Source: Oscillatoriales cyanobacterium
GTDB lineage: Bacteria > Cyanobacteriota > Cyanobacteriia > Cyanobacteriales > Microcoleaceae
Reading direction: 5' to 3'
Assembly: GCA_004293365.1 (NCBI GenBank)
Contig: RDYN01000038.1
Location: 1 to 41,782, forward strand
Length of the DNA: 41,782 bases
Below the pieces are notes generated by a model that worked only from the letters and a program-made list of their open reading frames with translations, was not told the DNA's origin and did no database searches. Below, one piece after another: positions 34,047 to 41,782 of this stretch. Positions within the stretch are counted from its first letter, which is position 1. Each line of letters opens with the position of its first letter. Made by a program: the position numbers and the translations under genes.

Positions 34047-34955
34047 TTATCCATCCTCAGAAACACGGCGCAATATTTTCTCCCCAATTAGCACGTTCCT
34101 TGGATTATCAACTAATCCTGTATCGAGTAACACAACACCAAAAAGTACCGCCCATCCCTTGGCGCGTTGCAGTGTTGCTTCCGAAATATTTGCATATTCT
34201 GCGATCGCCAGTTGGCGTGCATTTCGATCGCCAAAAAGCATCCAAATAGCAGCAAGATCTGTGGCAATATCGCCTGATGTCATGTCGCCCCAATCAATAA
34301 TCCCGGCGATCGCACCGTTTTTAACCAGCACGTTTCGCGGGTGAAGGTCGCCGTGCAGCCATGTTGCTTCAACGTCAACAGGCGCGTTTAAAGCCACATT
34401 CCAAGCATTCTCGATCGAGAGATAGATCGGGTTATTTTTCGCCTTCAGTCGCTGCATCCGTTCCTCAACAGAAGCCGCCCGAGAAGGCAACGGTACGCCG
34501 CGAAAGGCATTTGATGGCGCATTGAATGGCGCAGGTACGTGCAGCGATCGCAAGAATGAAGCAAAGCGTTTTGCCTGATTGGCATGGGGTTCTTGTCGAT
34601 CGGCAGTTACACCGGGCAGCCAGGGCAATACACTCCACCGCCAAGGATAACCCCCTGCCGGCTTGCCCACCCTGCAAGGCGTTGGAACAGGGATAGAAAG
34701 TCGATCGGCCAAAAGCGGCAGCCAAGTTTGCTCGTTTTCGAGAAGGGAGGCTGCTATTTTGCGGCGCGGGAGTCGTACAGACAACTCGTCGCCCAGCCGA
34801 AACATTGCATTATCCCAACCAGAATCAACGAGATGCACCGACAAGTGTTTCAAATCTGGGTGCTGGTTTTCTAACAATCTGTAGACGAGGGCCGCATCTA
34901 TTTCGACTTCGGATATCGGCGTTCCTATCGAACTCGGTTTTGCCTCCAACTCCAT
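34047..34955 (-). CDS. Aminoglycoside phosphotransferase (APH) family protein
   Basis: The 302-residue protein has a protein-kinase-like fold: VDSGWDNAMFRLGDELSVRLPRR near residues 43-66, with the nucleotide-contacting segment, catalytic loop TWLHGDLHPRNVLV and metal-binding IAGIIDWGDMTSGD. These are typical of APH/choline-kinase-like enzymes. Family members phosphorylate antibiotics, homoserine, choline or unknown small molecules, so resistance should not be assumed. The ATG at 34955 has AAGGAGG about 11 bases upstream, a strong ribosome site. It is 34 bases downstream of the DUF1772 gene on the same strand, so the two are likely one transcript. Confidence 0.9.
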   Translation of the reverse strand: MELEAKPSSIGTPISEVEIDAALVYRLLENQHPDLKHLSVHLVDSGWDNAMFRLGDELSVRLPRRKIAASLLENEQTWLPLLADRLSIPVPTPCRVGKPAGGYPWRWSVLPWLPGVTADRQEPHANQAKRFASFLRSLHVPAPFNAPSNAFRGVPLPSRAASVEERMQRLKAKNNPIYLSIENAWNVALNAPVDVEATWLHGDLHPRNVLVKNGAIAGIIDWGDMTSGDIATDLAAIWMLFGDRNARQLAIAEYANISEATLQRAKGWAVLFGVVLLDTGLVDNPRNVLIGEKILRRVSEDG

Positions 34956-34989
34956 ATATATTTGCCTCCTTATCTTGACTGTCGCCTTT

Positions 34990-35487
34990 TCAAGGGTAAC
35001 GGAGGGCGATAGTCAGAAATGCCGCTGCCACAAACGCTGCTAACGCCCGCACATGATTCCAAAAAGTCCAGTTAACAAGGTAGCTAGCCCATAGTTTCGC
35101 GCCCTCAGCGCTACCAGGCTCGACTTTCGCCAGCGCATCGTTTAGCGGTACATTGAGTGCGATCGTCACTCCCACCGTGCCAACTAGATACAACAAGCTA
35201 CCAATCAGCAAATAGGGGATGCCCGGTTGATGCCACTTTAATGAGGAGAAAATCAGAAAGATGCAAGCCGCAGCCGTTCCCAGAAACACCGTCATAAACA
35301 ACGGATTGATGACTGTAATATTGATCGACTGCATGGCCGCAATGCCCTGCGCCGGCGGGAGTCGGCTAAGGGCGTTCATCACGAAGGTTGAGAAGGCAAA
35401 GAAGACTCCGGCTATCAGCCCGCAGCCCAGCGCAGACAAAAGTTTCAATGCGAAGTATTGTTGCACAATCAGATGTTGCGGTATCAT
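34990..35487 (-). CDS. DUF1772 membrane protein
   Basis: The 165-residue protein has four hydrophobic segments: LLSALGCGLIAGVFFAFSTF, INPLFMTVFLGTAAACIFLIF, IPYLLIGSLLYLVGTVGVTI and NHVRALAAFVAAAFLTIALR. AGVFFAFSTFVMNALSRLPPAQGIAAM and NVPLNDALA, followed by W..Y...WTFWNHVR, are characteristic of DUF1772, which is related to anthrone oxygenase-like proteins. The function is unproven. The ATG at 35487 has GGAAGG a few bases upstream. It leads a likely two-gene unit with the phosphotransferase-like gene. Confidence 0.88.
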   Translation of the reverse strand: MIPQHLIVQQYFALKLLSALGCGLIAGVFFAFSTFVMNALSRLPPAQGIAAMQSINITVINPLFMTVFLGTAAACIFLIFSSLKWHQPGIPYLLIGSLLYLVGTVGVTIALNVPLNDALAKVEPGSAEGAKLWASYLVNWTFWNHVRALAAFVAAAFLTIALRYP

Positions 35488-35525
35488 CTTACCTTCCTAC
35501 CTGTTGAGCGACTTGGACGCGAGCA

Positions 35526-35600
35526 TTGGCGATCGCGCCTTTCTTCCTGTTCTAACAAATTCTCCCACAGCGCGATCGCTTTTGGTAGTGCGTCCTGGTG
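35526..35600 (-). pseudogene. Remnant of a second dynamin-like gene 3' region
   Basis: On the minus strand the sequence reads ALPKAIALWENLLEQEERRD in one frame, nearly the same as SKAIALWENLLEQQEKRDRQ near residues 813-832 of the dynamin-like protein. Plus-strand positions 35526-35585 match 35785-35844 at 51 of 60 bases by direct count. No start, GTPase domain or stop context remains, so it is a relic of a duplicated or formerly longer gene. It sits between the DUF1772 gene and the intact dynamin gene. Confidence 0.75.
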
Positions 35601-35676
35601 TCCGCAAAAGGGAGCGTCCTGGTGTCCGCACTACGAACGAACCGTTTTTATTACGAGTAATCGACCGGACATGATA

Positions 35677-38280
35677 TTAGCGATCGCTTCGGTTTAGGAT
35701 TGTTTCAATTTGATTTTGTACTTGTTCCAATTCCCGGCGTTTGTCAGCCAGCCAAGCTTTTTCGGCTTCGCATTCTGCTTGATTTTGTCGATCGCGCTTT
35801 TCCTGCTGTTCTAGTAAATTTTCCCACAGCGCGATGGCTTTTGACATCGCATCGCTATTCGCATCAGCGCGATCGGCAAATACTGCAATAATTCTTTGTT
35901 GTACCTTCTCAAAAATAGACTCTGCCGATTCGCCAAATTTCTCAAAGCCTAACTCACAAACTTTTTCCTTAATCTGAGCTTTAACAGCATCGCCATCTAA
36001 AAAACTCCAGCCCAAACCGCCACCAGCACCAGCGGCTAAGCCACCCAAAACAACTCCTATAAAACCAAGTCCTGTAAAAAATAGCAACGCAGCACCAACT
36101 GCTGCACCAATTCCTAAACCCCCCAAAAATCCACCATCCTCAATCTCGCCAATTGATGAAGCTATTCTGCTTCCACTGCTGTTAATTCCGCCTAAGCTAC
36201 CTGCTGTTCCTAAGTTATTGAATTGAGCGACAAGGCTAGTGCTGAGTTGCTGGTCAAACTGTTGAAATTCTTGCCGTATTGCATAAATATCTTCACCGAT
36301 TTGGCTGTCTAGCACTCCCATATTTTGTTTTAAAATTGACTGTACTTTTTGATTTCCCCAGTCATCAATTTCTTTGGTAATGTCTCGTACAAATTGATCT
36401 GCATAATCTTTAGTCAACTTGTCTTGACTCATGATGTGTCCGTGTTCGGAAGTCCAGCGATGACTTTTTGCCCTCAGGCGTTCTCCCAATCCTTCCACCC
36501 ATTCATGCCAAGATTCAAGAGCTTCTTCTAAAGATTGCTCCATCAATTCATTCGCTAAAAGTTTGATTTTAACCTCGCGACCGCTCACTTCCGCCATTTG
36601 TTCAAATATTTTCTGCTTATCTCCTTCAGAAACTGTCAATTTTCCCTCTGACATTTTCTGCCATTGATTCAATTCCTGACAACCAGTGTCAATAATTTGC
36701 TGAATTCCGGCGGCTGATTGCTGAAGTTCGATCGCCCCCCGTTCAACTGTCAAAAACTGTTCCAGAGATTTGGTAAAATCCTGAAAAGATTTCACATACT
36801 CATTTTCCGTTTCATCCAAAATCGCCTCAAGTGCAGATTTAGCAGAAATAAAATGAATCCGGTTTTCACCAGCAATAATTGGTTTTGCCCCATTAACAAT
36901 TGTTTCTACCCTTTCTTTTACATCCTGGCGATCCTCTTCAGTCTCCAGCCCATCGAAAAAATTCACTGCAATAAAAATGTTTCTTGCACCTTCATCTTCT
37001 TTACCATAATTCAATTCTTTTTTCAAGTAGAAAAGCAGTTCTTCTTCTGTCTGTGGTAAAACATTGTTAGCATTAGTCAAAAAAATAACAGCATCAGCCG
37101 TTTTCAGAACTTGCTGAGTCGCCAATGTGCGTTCCGCTTGTTCGTTCAATCCGGGAGTATCAATAATTTCTACGCCCTTGCTGCACAACTCTAATTCGGG
37201 ATGCTCAAAAACGATTTCTGCAATTTCCGATTTGGCTATTTTATCTGCAATAGAACCAGAAGCCGCCTTTTTAGAAATAGCAGCTTTCTCTTTATATTCT
37301 TCCGGCGAAATCTCTTCCTTACATCCATTTTTATAGTGACAAATAACCCGCCGCTTCGACCCATATTTCAAAATAGTCACCGTACCGCTACAGGGAGTAG
37401 CCCTCACTGGTTGGATTTTCTCGCCCACCAAAGCATTTAGTAAGGTTGATTTGCCCTTACTAAAGTCACCGACAACAGCAACGCGGAAACATTGAGATTC
37501 TAATTTACGAGATATTTTTGTTACTTCTTCTGTTAAATTAGGAGATATGACGTTGCGATCGCTCCCATCTTGCAGGGTTAAATACAGCGGCTGACAGACA
37601 GCATTTAGTTGTTGCCGGTACTCCTGAAATTTTTTCAACTCCTGATATGACGAGACTGAATGCTTTTGATTTTTTTGCTGTTTCGGTTTTGCTGGCAAAT
37701 GCTGGAGAATGTGACTTGCAGCACGGACAAACATAGAATCGAGAGATTGAAATTGTGCCGGATCTAGTAACGATCGCACTTTTTCTAAAGCTGCTGTATC
37801 TTCGATAGCCCTACTGCTAAAACTCGCCTCCAAAACAGTCAAATATCGCCCATCGATTCCGAGTCGATCGGCAACGTTCTTCAAATACTGTTTTTCGATC
37901 TCGTCCATCGATCCATCTGCGACCGACATCTGATAGCCAAAACTAATTAGCAGCAGTTTTTCCTCCTCAGAAAAACACGCTGTCAGCGCCAACAACACCG
38001 GAAATTTATTGTAAACTTGATGTTGCGTCACGCTTTTAACCATTGGCATTACCAATTTTTGCAAGCTGTTATTAGCAGGAATAAGTTCCCTCAAAGTTGT
38101 CACCAGTTGCTGCTTTTCTTCAGCGCCAAAAGTACCGTCGGCATTAATGACTCCCAGCAACACAGTTATCAGCGCCGCCAGAAACAGAATCGGAGGATTA
38201 ATATCCTCTTTGCGGAGGTTTTGCCCTGTCAGCCGCAAAACAACCTCAACAGTTTGCGAACTAATTAGCGAAGTGTCCAT
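35677..38280 (-). CDS. Bacterial dynamin-like GTPase with N-terminal TerB-like domain
   Basis: The 867-residue protein has three parts. Residues ~25-165 resemble a TerB domain, with two acidic turn motifs, NADGTFGAEE (46-55) and ADGSMDEIE (121-129). The GTPase domain has P-loop GDFSKGKST (271-279), a switch threonine (~295-300), DTPGL (374-378) and a VNFFD (439-443) guanine-contact region. Helical stalk regions follow, with a glycine-rich hydrophobic segment (717-758, GGLGIGAAVGAALLFFTGLG) as the predicted membrane-insertion paddle. Bacterial dynamins remodel or fuse membranes; some are linked to phage defence or toxin release. It is divergent from an unrecognised membrane protein gene 85 bases away, with possible joint control. 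The ATG at 38280 gives a plausible start. Confidence 0.93.
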   Translation of the reverse strand: MDTSLISSQTVEVVLRLTGQNLRKEDINPPILFLAALITVLLGVINADGTFGAEEKQQLVTTLRELIPANNSLQKLVMPMVKSVTQHQVYNKFPVLLALTACFSEEEKLLLISFGYQMSVADGSMDEIEKQYLKNVADRLGIDGRYLTVLEASFSSRAIEDTAALEKVRSLLDPAQFQSLDSMFVRAASHILQHLPAKPKQQKNQKHSVSSYQELKKFQEYRQQLNAVCQPLYLTLQDGSDRNVISPNLTEEVTKISRKLESQCFRVAVVGDFSKGKSTLLNALVGEKIQPVRATPCSGTVTILKYGSKRRVICHYKNGCKEEISPEEYKEKAAISKKAASGSIADKIAKSEIAEIVFEHPELELCSKGVEIIDTPGLNEQAERTLATQQVLKTADAVIFLTNANNVLPQTEEELLFYLKKELNYGKEDEGARNIFIAVNFFDGLETEEDRQDVKERVETIVNGAKPIIAGENRIHFISAKSALEAILDETENEYVKSFQDFTKSLEQFLTVERGAIELQQSAAGIQQIIDTGCQELNQWQKMSEGKLTVSEGDKQKIFEQMAEVSGREVKIKLLANELMEQSLEEALESWHEWVEGLGERLRAKSHRWTSEHGHIMSQDKLTKDYADQFVRDITKEIDDWGNQKVQSILKQNMGVLDSQIGEDIYAIRQEFQQFDQQLSTSLVAQFNNLGTAGSLGGINSSGSRIASSIGEIEDGGFLGGLGIGAAVGAALLFFTGLGFIGVVLGGLAAGAGGGLGWSFLDGDAVKAQIKEKVCELGFEKFGESAESIFEKVQQRIIAVFADRADANSDAMSKAIALWENLLEQQEKRDRQNQAECEAEKAWLADKRRELEQVQNQIETILNRSDR

Positions 38281-38365
38281 TTGCCGCGCCTTTAGATAAC
38301 TTTTTTTTATTTAATGTATCATAATTGATTAGTAATTCTTTGGGTATGTTACGGGGTAAAAATCG
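38281..38365. promoter_or_regulatory. Short divergent intergenic region, probable bidirectional promoter
   Basis: Only 85 bases separate the starts of the dynamin-like gene (minus) and the 700-residue membrane protein gene (plus), so both promoters must lie here or inside the genes. The stretch 38302-38340 is very AT-rich (TTTTTTTTATTTAATGTATC region) and contains TATGAT-like boxes on the minus strand. No firm promoter is called. Confidence 0.35.
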
Positions 38366-40468
38366 ATGGTGAACTTTGTATTTCCCCCTGCGGTACAGGC
38401 TGCGATCGAGGCTGGCAAGTACGTACAAGTTTTTACATCTGCCGGAGTGCCGATCGGCATGGCGAGAGATGCAGCGACGGGACAGTTTGCTGCCCATGCC
38501 GTTGGCGCGGTTGTCAACAACAGCCCGCTATCGCCGTTAGTGTCTCCCGTGCAGCTTGCTATGGGCGGCTTGCAGATGTATCAAAACCACATGGGCTTTC
38601 AAGCCGTGCAAGCGAGTTTGGGGGTGCTGCAAGCGACAACAGCCGTCATTGGTGTGGGAGTTGCGGCTGGGGTAGCTTTGTCGGCGGTAAATTTGCACCA
38701 AACATTGAAACTAAAAAAAGCAGTAGAAAGGCTGGATGTTAAAGTTGAAAATGGTTTCATCAATTTAGAACAACTTGTGAAAGGCCAAGGCGCGGAAATT
38801 AAGCAATTAATTGCCGAAGTTGTTGCCGATCTAAAATTTGAGAACCACCGTTTAGTTTTAGTGCGGGCTTACGGGTTATTTAATCAAGCAATTCAACGAA
38901 TGCGATCGGCTTTGCAAGTGGAAGATATCAACCGCCGGAATGCTGAAATTGATGCAGCGCGGGGGATGTTGTTTGAAGCTTTAGCAGATTACAAAAATCC
39001 GCAGTTGTTGGCAGAAACTTGTGCGGCGGGACAGTTGCGCCGATTAGAGTGCAGTTGGGCGATCGAGCAAAGTATTATTGGCACGTATCAGGTGCAGAAT
39101 GAATTTGGTGCTGCGGGCGATCGGCTTTCTCAACTTCAACAACAAATCCGTCAAGATGGCATCAGTATCATACAATGCTGTGACTCTGACGAAGAGCTTG
39201 ATTTTCTATTTCCTGAGATCGCGCGAATTCACAATCACGATTTAGCCACATTAGACATTTGGCTAAATCAGATTGAATGGACTCAAGCTTTGCCACCAAC
39301 ACAGTTAAAGCAGTTGCAGAGTGCTGATTTCAGCAAATCAAACTTGACTGTTGTTGAGGATAAAAAATCAGCCGCAACAGCTTTAGCAATACCAGAGGAA
39401 CAGTTAGTTTATGAGAATTTGAGGCCGAAGTCTCATTTTTATGCGCTTCGCACTCAATTGGAATTGATGCTGGAACCGGAGCGACGTGAATATTACGAAG
39501 ATTATATCATCGAGCAAGGGGAAATAGGGGGTCATAAAAGTTTAGTAGCGTCGAACTTGGAAAAAGCATCTAATTTGGCTGTTGCTAATCTTTTTTACTA
39601 CTTCAGAGTCCGGGATGAATCGGAAGAGGAATCAGAATTATATTCCGACGAAACTACAACTGATCCTGATAGCATTGCGACGGAATCTTCTGCGATCCAA
39701 AAGGACTCGCAAGCTATGAAAGAATTGGGGTTGACTCTAGAAAAAACTAGAATTATGTTCAGCTATCAGTACCACTTGGTGCAAGATGATATTGACCAAG
39801 AATCGGATTACAGTAAAAAATCTCTTAAGCAAGAGTGGTTACGCAAGTGGGAAAATTCAGCCACGCTTTTTTTGAACAGCCAAATTACACCTGACACTCC
39901 ACATAACAGTTCATTGAAATTAATTACTAATTTTGAAGGTCTCCAAAATTCGGTAAAATCCAGCCTAATCGCTGCTGGAAATCAATTGACCCGGTATCTA
40001 ATTTTATTAGAAGTAACACTGTTTCAACCCTATTACCCATTGGGTGATAGTCGCGATCGATCATTCAAAGATTTGAAAATTAACAATGAAGAAAGACTCG
40101 CCGGAAAGCTCAGGTATTTTGCTACAAAACTAGACCTCGATCCAAATTGTATTATCCGGTTTAAGTCGAACTACAAAGAAATTATCAGAGGAATTAACGG
40201 CGGCATAAATCCTTGGTTAGTTGGTACAGTCGGACTGGAATTTGTGATCGAAGAGATTATTTACCTTCAAAAAAATACTAGCAAAGTTCAAACAAATATC
40301 AAGTTTCAAGAAATTATAAAACAACTAAGGCTAGGTATTCGCTCCCTTGAAGACCAACGCGACGCTCTACTTCGTGAAGAAGAAAAAGATCGGAAAAAAA
40401 TCGAAAATCTCAAAAAAGCCATTGAGTATTTGAATAAAGCACTAGAAAGACTTCAAGCTTTAATGTAA
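38366..40468 (+). CDS. Large unrecognised coiled-coil protein with one N-terminal hydrophobic segment
   Basis: No family is recognised for this 700-residue protein. Residues ~1-50 are small and hydrophobic (VFPPAVQAAIEAGKYVQVFT). Residues 79-109 (QAVQASLGVLQATTAVIGVG onward) form a long hydrophobic, alanine/glycine/valine-rich segment, followed by a coiled coil (LKLKKAVERLDVKVENGFIN). The middle is helical and acidic. The last ~55 residues are a charged coiled coil (RSLEDQRDALLREEEKDRKK). The layout resembles proteins that insert one hairpin and polymerise on a membrane. It is divergent from the dynamin-like gene and followed by two small membrane protein genes, suggesting a shared task on membranes (inference). 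The ATG at 38366 is the first start. Confidence 0.8.
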   Translation: MVNFVFPPAVQAAIEAGKYVQVFTSAGVPIGMARDAATGQFAAHAVGAVVNNSPLSPLVSPVQLAMGGLQMYQNHMGFQAVQASLGVLQATTAVIGVGVAAGVALSAVNLHQTLKLKKAVERLDVKVENGFINLEQLVKGQGAEIKQLIAEVVADLKFENHRLVLVRAYGLFNQAIQRMRSALQVEDINRRNAEIDAARGMLFEALADYKNPQLLAETCAAGQLRRLECSWAIEQSIIGTYQVQNEFGAAGDRLSQLQQQIRQDGISIIQCCDSDEELDFLFPEIARIHNHDLATLDIWLNQIEWTQALPPTQLKQLQSADFSKSNLTVVEDKKSAATALAIPEEQLVYENLRPKSHFYALRTQLELMLEPERREYYEDYIIEQGEIGGHKSLVASNLEKASNLAVANLFYYFRVRDESEEESELYSDETTTDPDSIATESSAIQKDSQAMKELGLTLEKTRIMFSYQYHLVQDDIDQESDYSKKSLKQEWLRKWENSATLFLNSQITPDTPHNSSLKLITNFEGLQNSVKSSLIAAGNQLTRYLILLEVTLFQPYYPLGDSRDRSFKDLKINNEERLAGKLRYFATKLDLDPNCIIRFKSNYKEIIRGINGGINPWLVGTVGLEFVIEEIIYLQKNTSKVQTNIKFQEIIKQLRLGIRSLEDQRDALLREEEKDRKKIENLKKAIEYLNKALERLQALM

Positions 40469-40496
40469 TACCTACTGAGAAGAGCGATCGGTGTAA

Positions 40497-40520
40497 GGAC
40501 ACGGGCTAAAGCCCGTGTCC
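40497..40520. repeat. Small perfect hairpin GGACACGGGC-TAAA-GCCCGTGTCC
   Basis: A 10-bp perfect stem with loop TAAA and flanking GTAA/CTAC extensions lies 28 bases after the 700-residue protein's stop. It may terminate transcription or be a dispersed repeat; no T-run follows. Confidence 0.6.
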
Positions 40521-40574
40521 CTACCAGGAATTGTACGAGTTATGTCCTTCTTATCTCAATAATAATCAAAGAAA

Positions 40575-41051
40575 ATGAAGTCTAAATCAGTTACGCAAAT
40601 CAGCGGTCTTCCCGGTCAATTAGTCGGTGTAGTTCCACTCCGAACCAGTGGTACAGGAACTATTAAAATAGTTGGGGACACCTTACAAGGAAATTTTACT
40701 TCATTTTTTGGCTTAGAAATCAAAGAAATTGTCATTCCCATTCAAAATGTCCAAGCAGTTGAAATTGGCGAAGGCTGTACTTGGTGGCTGCTCGGACTAG
40801 GAATTTTAACCCTCACCATATTCTTCATTGGTATTATCTTCATTGTCTTAGCTTTTGTTGTCAAACAGCGTTATATTGTCATTTACACGAGTACAATTAA
40901 TCTGATTCTGTTTGGAAACAACAATGATAAACTCAACCTGTTTCGCAATGAAATTATAGAAGCTTGTCGTCCCAAACAGAGCTATATGCCCCGACCTTCT
41001 CAGCCTGCACCCCCACCACCTTCTTTGCCAAAGCGATCGACAATTAGCTAA
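40575..41051 (+). CDS. Small membrane protein with PH-like fold features, function unknown
   Basis: The 158-residue protein has an N-terminal beta-rich region (VPLRTSGTGTIKIVGDTLQG), a hydrophobic segment WWLLGLGILTLTIFFIGIIF with VLAFVV (residues ~71-96) and a further beta-like run (RYIVIYTSTINLILFG). This looks like a beta sandwich interrupted by a membrane hairpin, as in some bacterial PH-like domain proteins (tentative). The C-terminus is proline-rich (SYMPRPSQPAPPPPSLPKRS). The ATG at 40575 follows an A-rich stretch (AAAGAAA) with no strong ribosome site. It is downstream of the 700-residue protein gene on the same strand and may be co-transcribed. Confidence 0.65.
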   Translation: MKSKSVTQISGLPGQLVGVVPLRTSGTGTIKIVGDTLQGNFTSFFGLEIKEIVIPIQNVQAVEIGEGCTWWLLGLGILTLTIFFIGIIFIVLAFVVKQRYIVIYTSTINLILFGNNNDKLNLFRNEIIEACRPKQSYMPRPSQPAPPPPSLPKRSTIS

Positions 41052-41203
41052 ATTTACCAGGTCGATCGCTATTTCTACCAACGTGCGATCGCACTTATTT
41101 TATTTAGATACAAAAGTGCGATCGCTACTTTTATTTAGGAAAGCACGAAGCGCGGTTGCAACAAAAAAGTTAGGGACATACAGTTTAAGGAGTAAAAATA
41201 AGC

Positions 41204-41560
41204 ATGCAACTAATTTTGGCAGAATTTTGTGGACGCTGGGGCTGTTCTTGGTGGGAGAACATTATCACCATCATCTTGGTTAGTCTGAAGGGTAAGGGTG
41301 CTGTACTATTGCTGGGATTATTGCTGATGCCGATATTTTTGGTTGTGCTAATATTGCTAGTAGGCTTGATACCAGCTTTTGAATTTATTGCTAGTTTTGG
41401 GAGAGACAAACAAAAACTCCAAAACCCAAACAATTCTCAGGAACAAGACCAAAGCATTTTATCAGCAGGAGCTAAGTTTGTCGGCCGTAGAGGAGCTAAA
41501 TATTTGGGTCGTAAATTGAGAGAAGCAAACAAACATGAAGATGTGAACAATCTAGATTAG
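41204..41560 (+). CDS. Small two-span membrane protein, function unknown
   Basis: The 118-residue protein has an N-terminal amphipathic or hydrophobic part (WENIITIILVSLKGKG) and a long hydrophobic stretch (AVLLLGLLLMPIFLVVLILL with VGLIPAF) that could cross the membrane twice, then a basic cytoplasmic tail (FVGRRGAKYLGRKLREANKH). The ATG at 41204 is preceded by AAGGAGT at a spacing of 13 bases, a good ribosome site, which supports it as a real gene. Nothing recognised by family. It is the last gene before the rRNA operon end, on the opposite strand to it. Confidence 0.65.
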   Translation: MQLILAEFCGRWGCSWWENIITIILVSLKGKGAVLLLGLLLMPIFLVVLILLVGLIPAFEFIASFGRDKQKLQNPNNSQEQDQSILSAGAKFVGRRGAKYLGRKLREANKHEDVNNLD

Positions 41561-41638
41561 TCTCAGCAAAGAGCTCAACATAACAACAACCCCGATCGGT
41601 ATCCTTTCTCTATTTTTTGCTTAATCTTCTCAAACAAC

Positions 41639-41671
41639 AAAGCCCCTTTCTTGAGATCAGAAAGAGGCTTT
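41639..41671 (-). terminator. Rho-independent terminator of the rRNA operon
   Basis: On the minus strand, AAAGCCTCTTTCT pairs with AGAAAGGGGCTTT (one G-U pair) around the loop GATCTCA, followed by GTTGTTTG. It lies just after the 5S rRNA 3' end and is the expected end of the operon. Confidence 0.85.
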
Positions 41672-41683
41672 ATCTTATAATAG

Positions 41684-41782
41684 AATCCCAGGCATCGAGC
41701 TATTTTCTCAGGCAGTGACCCGCCAAATATCTTCGCCACCGCAGCGTTTAACAACCGAGTTCGGGATGGAATCGGAGTGGTG
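41684..41782 (-). rRNA. rrf: 5S rRNA, partial (5' end beyond window)
   Basis: The reverse complement reads CACCACTCCGATTCCATCCC then GAACTCGGTTGTTAAACGCT, GCGGTGGCGAAGATATTTGG, CGGGTCACTGCCTGAGAAAA and TAGCTCGATGCCTGGG, matching 5S rRNA with its conserved CCGAACTC loop. About 99 of the expected ~117 bases are present; the 5' end lies outside the window. The 3' end is estimated at about 41684. Confidence 0.95.

Noticed and set aside
34047..34955. Aminoglycoside resistance gene
   Set aside because: The fold is right, but APH-family proteins act on many substrates, and nothing in the sequence shows antibiotic specificity.
41083..41283. Open frame before the last small membrane protein gene
   Set aside because: It overlaps a gene with a strong ribosome site and arises from HIP1-rich repeats (GTGCGATCGC).

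Overview
The window reads as chromosomal DNA from a filamentous cyanobacterium, probably of the Microcoleus/Oscillatoria kind (inference). The support is the very frequent HIP1 octamer GCGATCGC, an ndhB gene of cyanobacterial type, a PlmA-like GntR regulator, Uma2 (DUF820) and DUF4332 genes, and intergenic regions full of short tandem heptamers and palindromic repeats. The right edge cuts into a 5S rRNA gene on the minus strand, so the window lies just downstream of an rRNA operon.

Positions 115-11170 are a plus-strand surface-glycan cluster: a SAM methyltransferase, two GT-B glycosyltransferases flanking an MsbA-like ABC exporter, a GT10 (fucosyltransferase-like) enzyme, a formylglycine-generating-enzyme (FGE)/C-type-lectin-fold protein, and three paralogous GT8-like glycosyltransferases. 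A DegT-type sugar aminotransferase (14051-15205, minus) could supply amino sugars. An ABC1/UbiB kinase and a small membrane protein lie between them.

Positions 15300-33000 are mostly housekeeping genes in short units: a FetB-type permease, two Uma2 genes, an AAA ATPase broken by an in-frame stop, a large envelope protein with one membrane span, a nitroreductase, a PlmA-like regulator, a GAF-PAS adenylate cyclase, an M24 aminopeptidase, a DUF4332 protein, an ArsC/Spx-like thioredoxin-fold protein, a cyclic-peptide-type ABC exporter overlapping a GNAT acetyltransferase, an OsmC protein and ndhB with a clear terminator.

Positions 33000-41600 are an accessory region next to the rRNA operon: a methyltransferase that ends inside a repeat, a DUF1772/aminoglycoside-phosphotransferase-like pair, and a TerB-dynamin GTPase divergent from an unrecognised 700-residue coiled-coil membrane protein, followed by two small membrane proteins. 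A decayed copy of the dynamin 3' end lies just outside the dynamin gene. This last block is the best candidate for an undescribed membrane-acting system. The other main lead is the C-terminus of the FGE-like protein, which looks like the variable region of a diversity-generating retroelement target. No reverse transcriptase, CRISPR array, tRNA or transposase gene was recognised.
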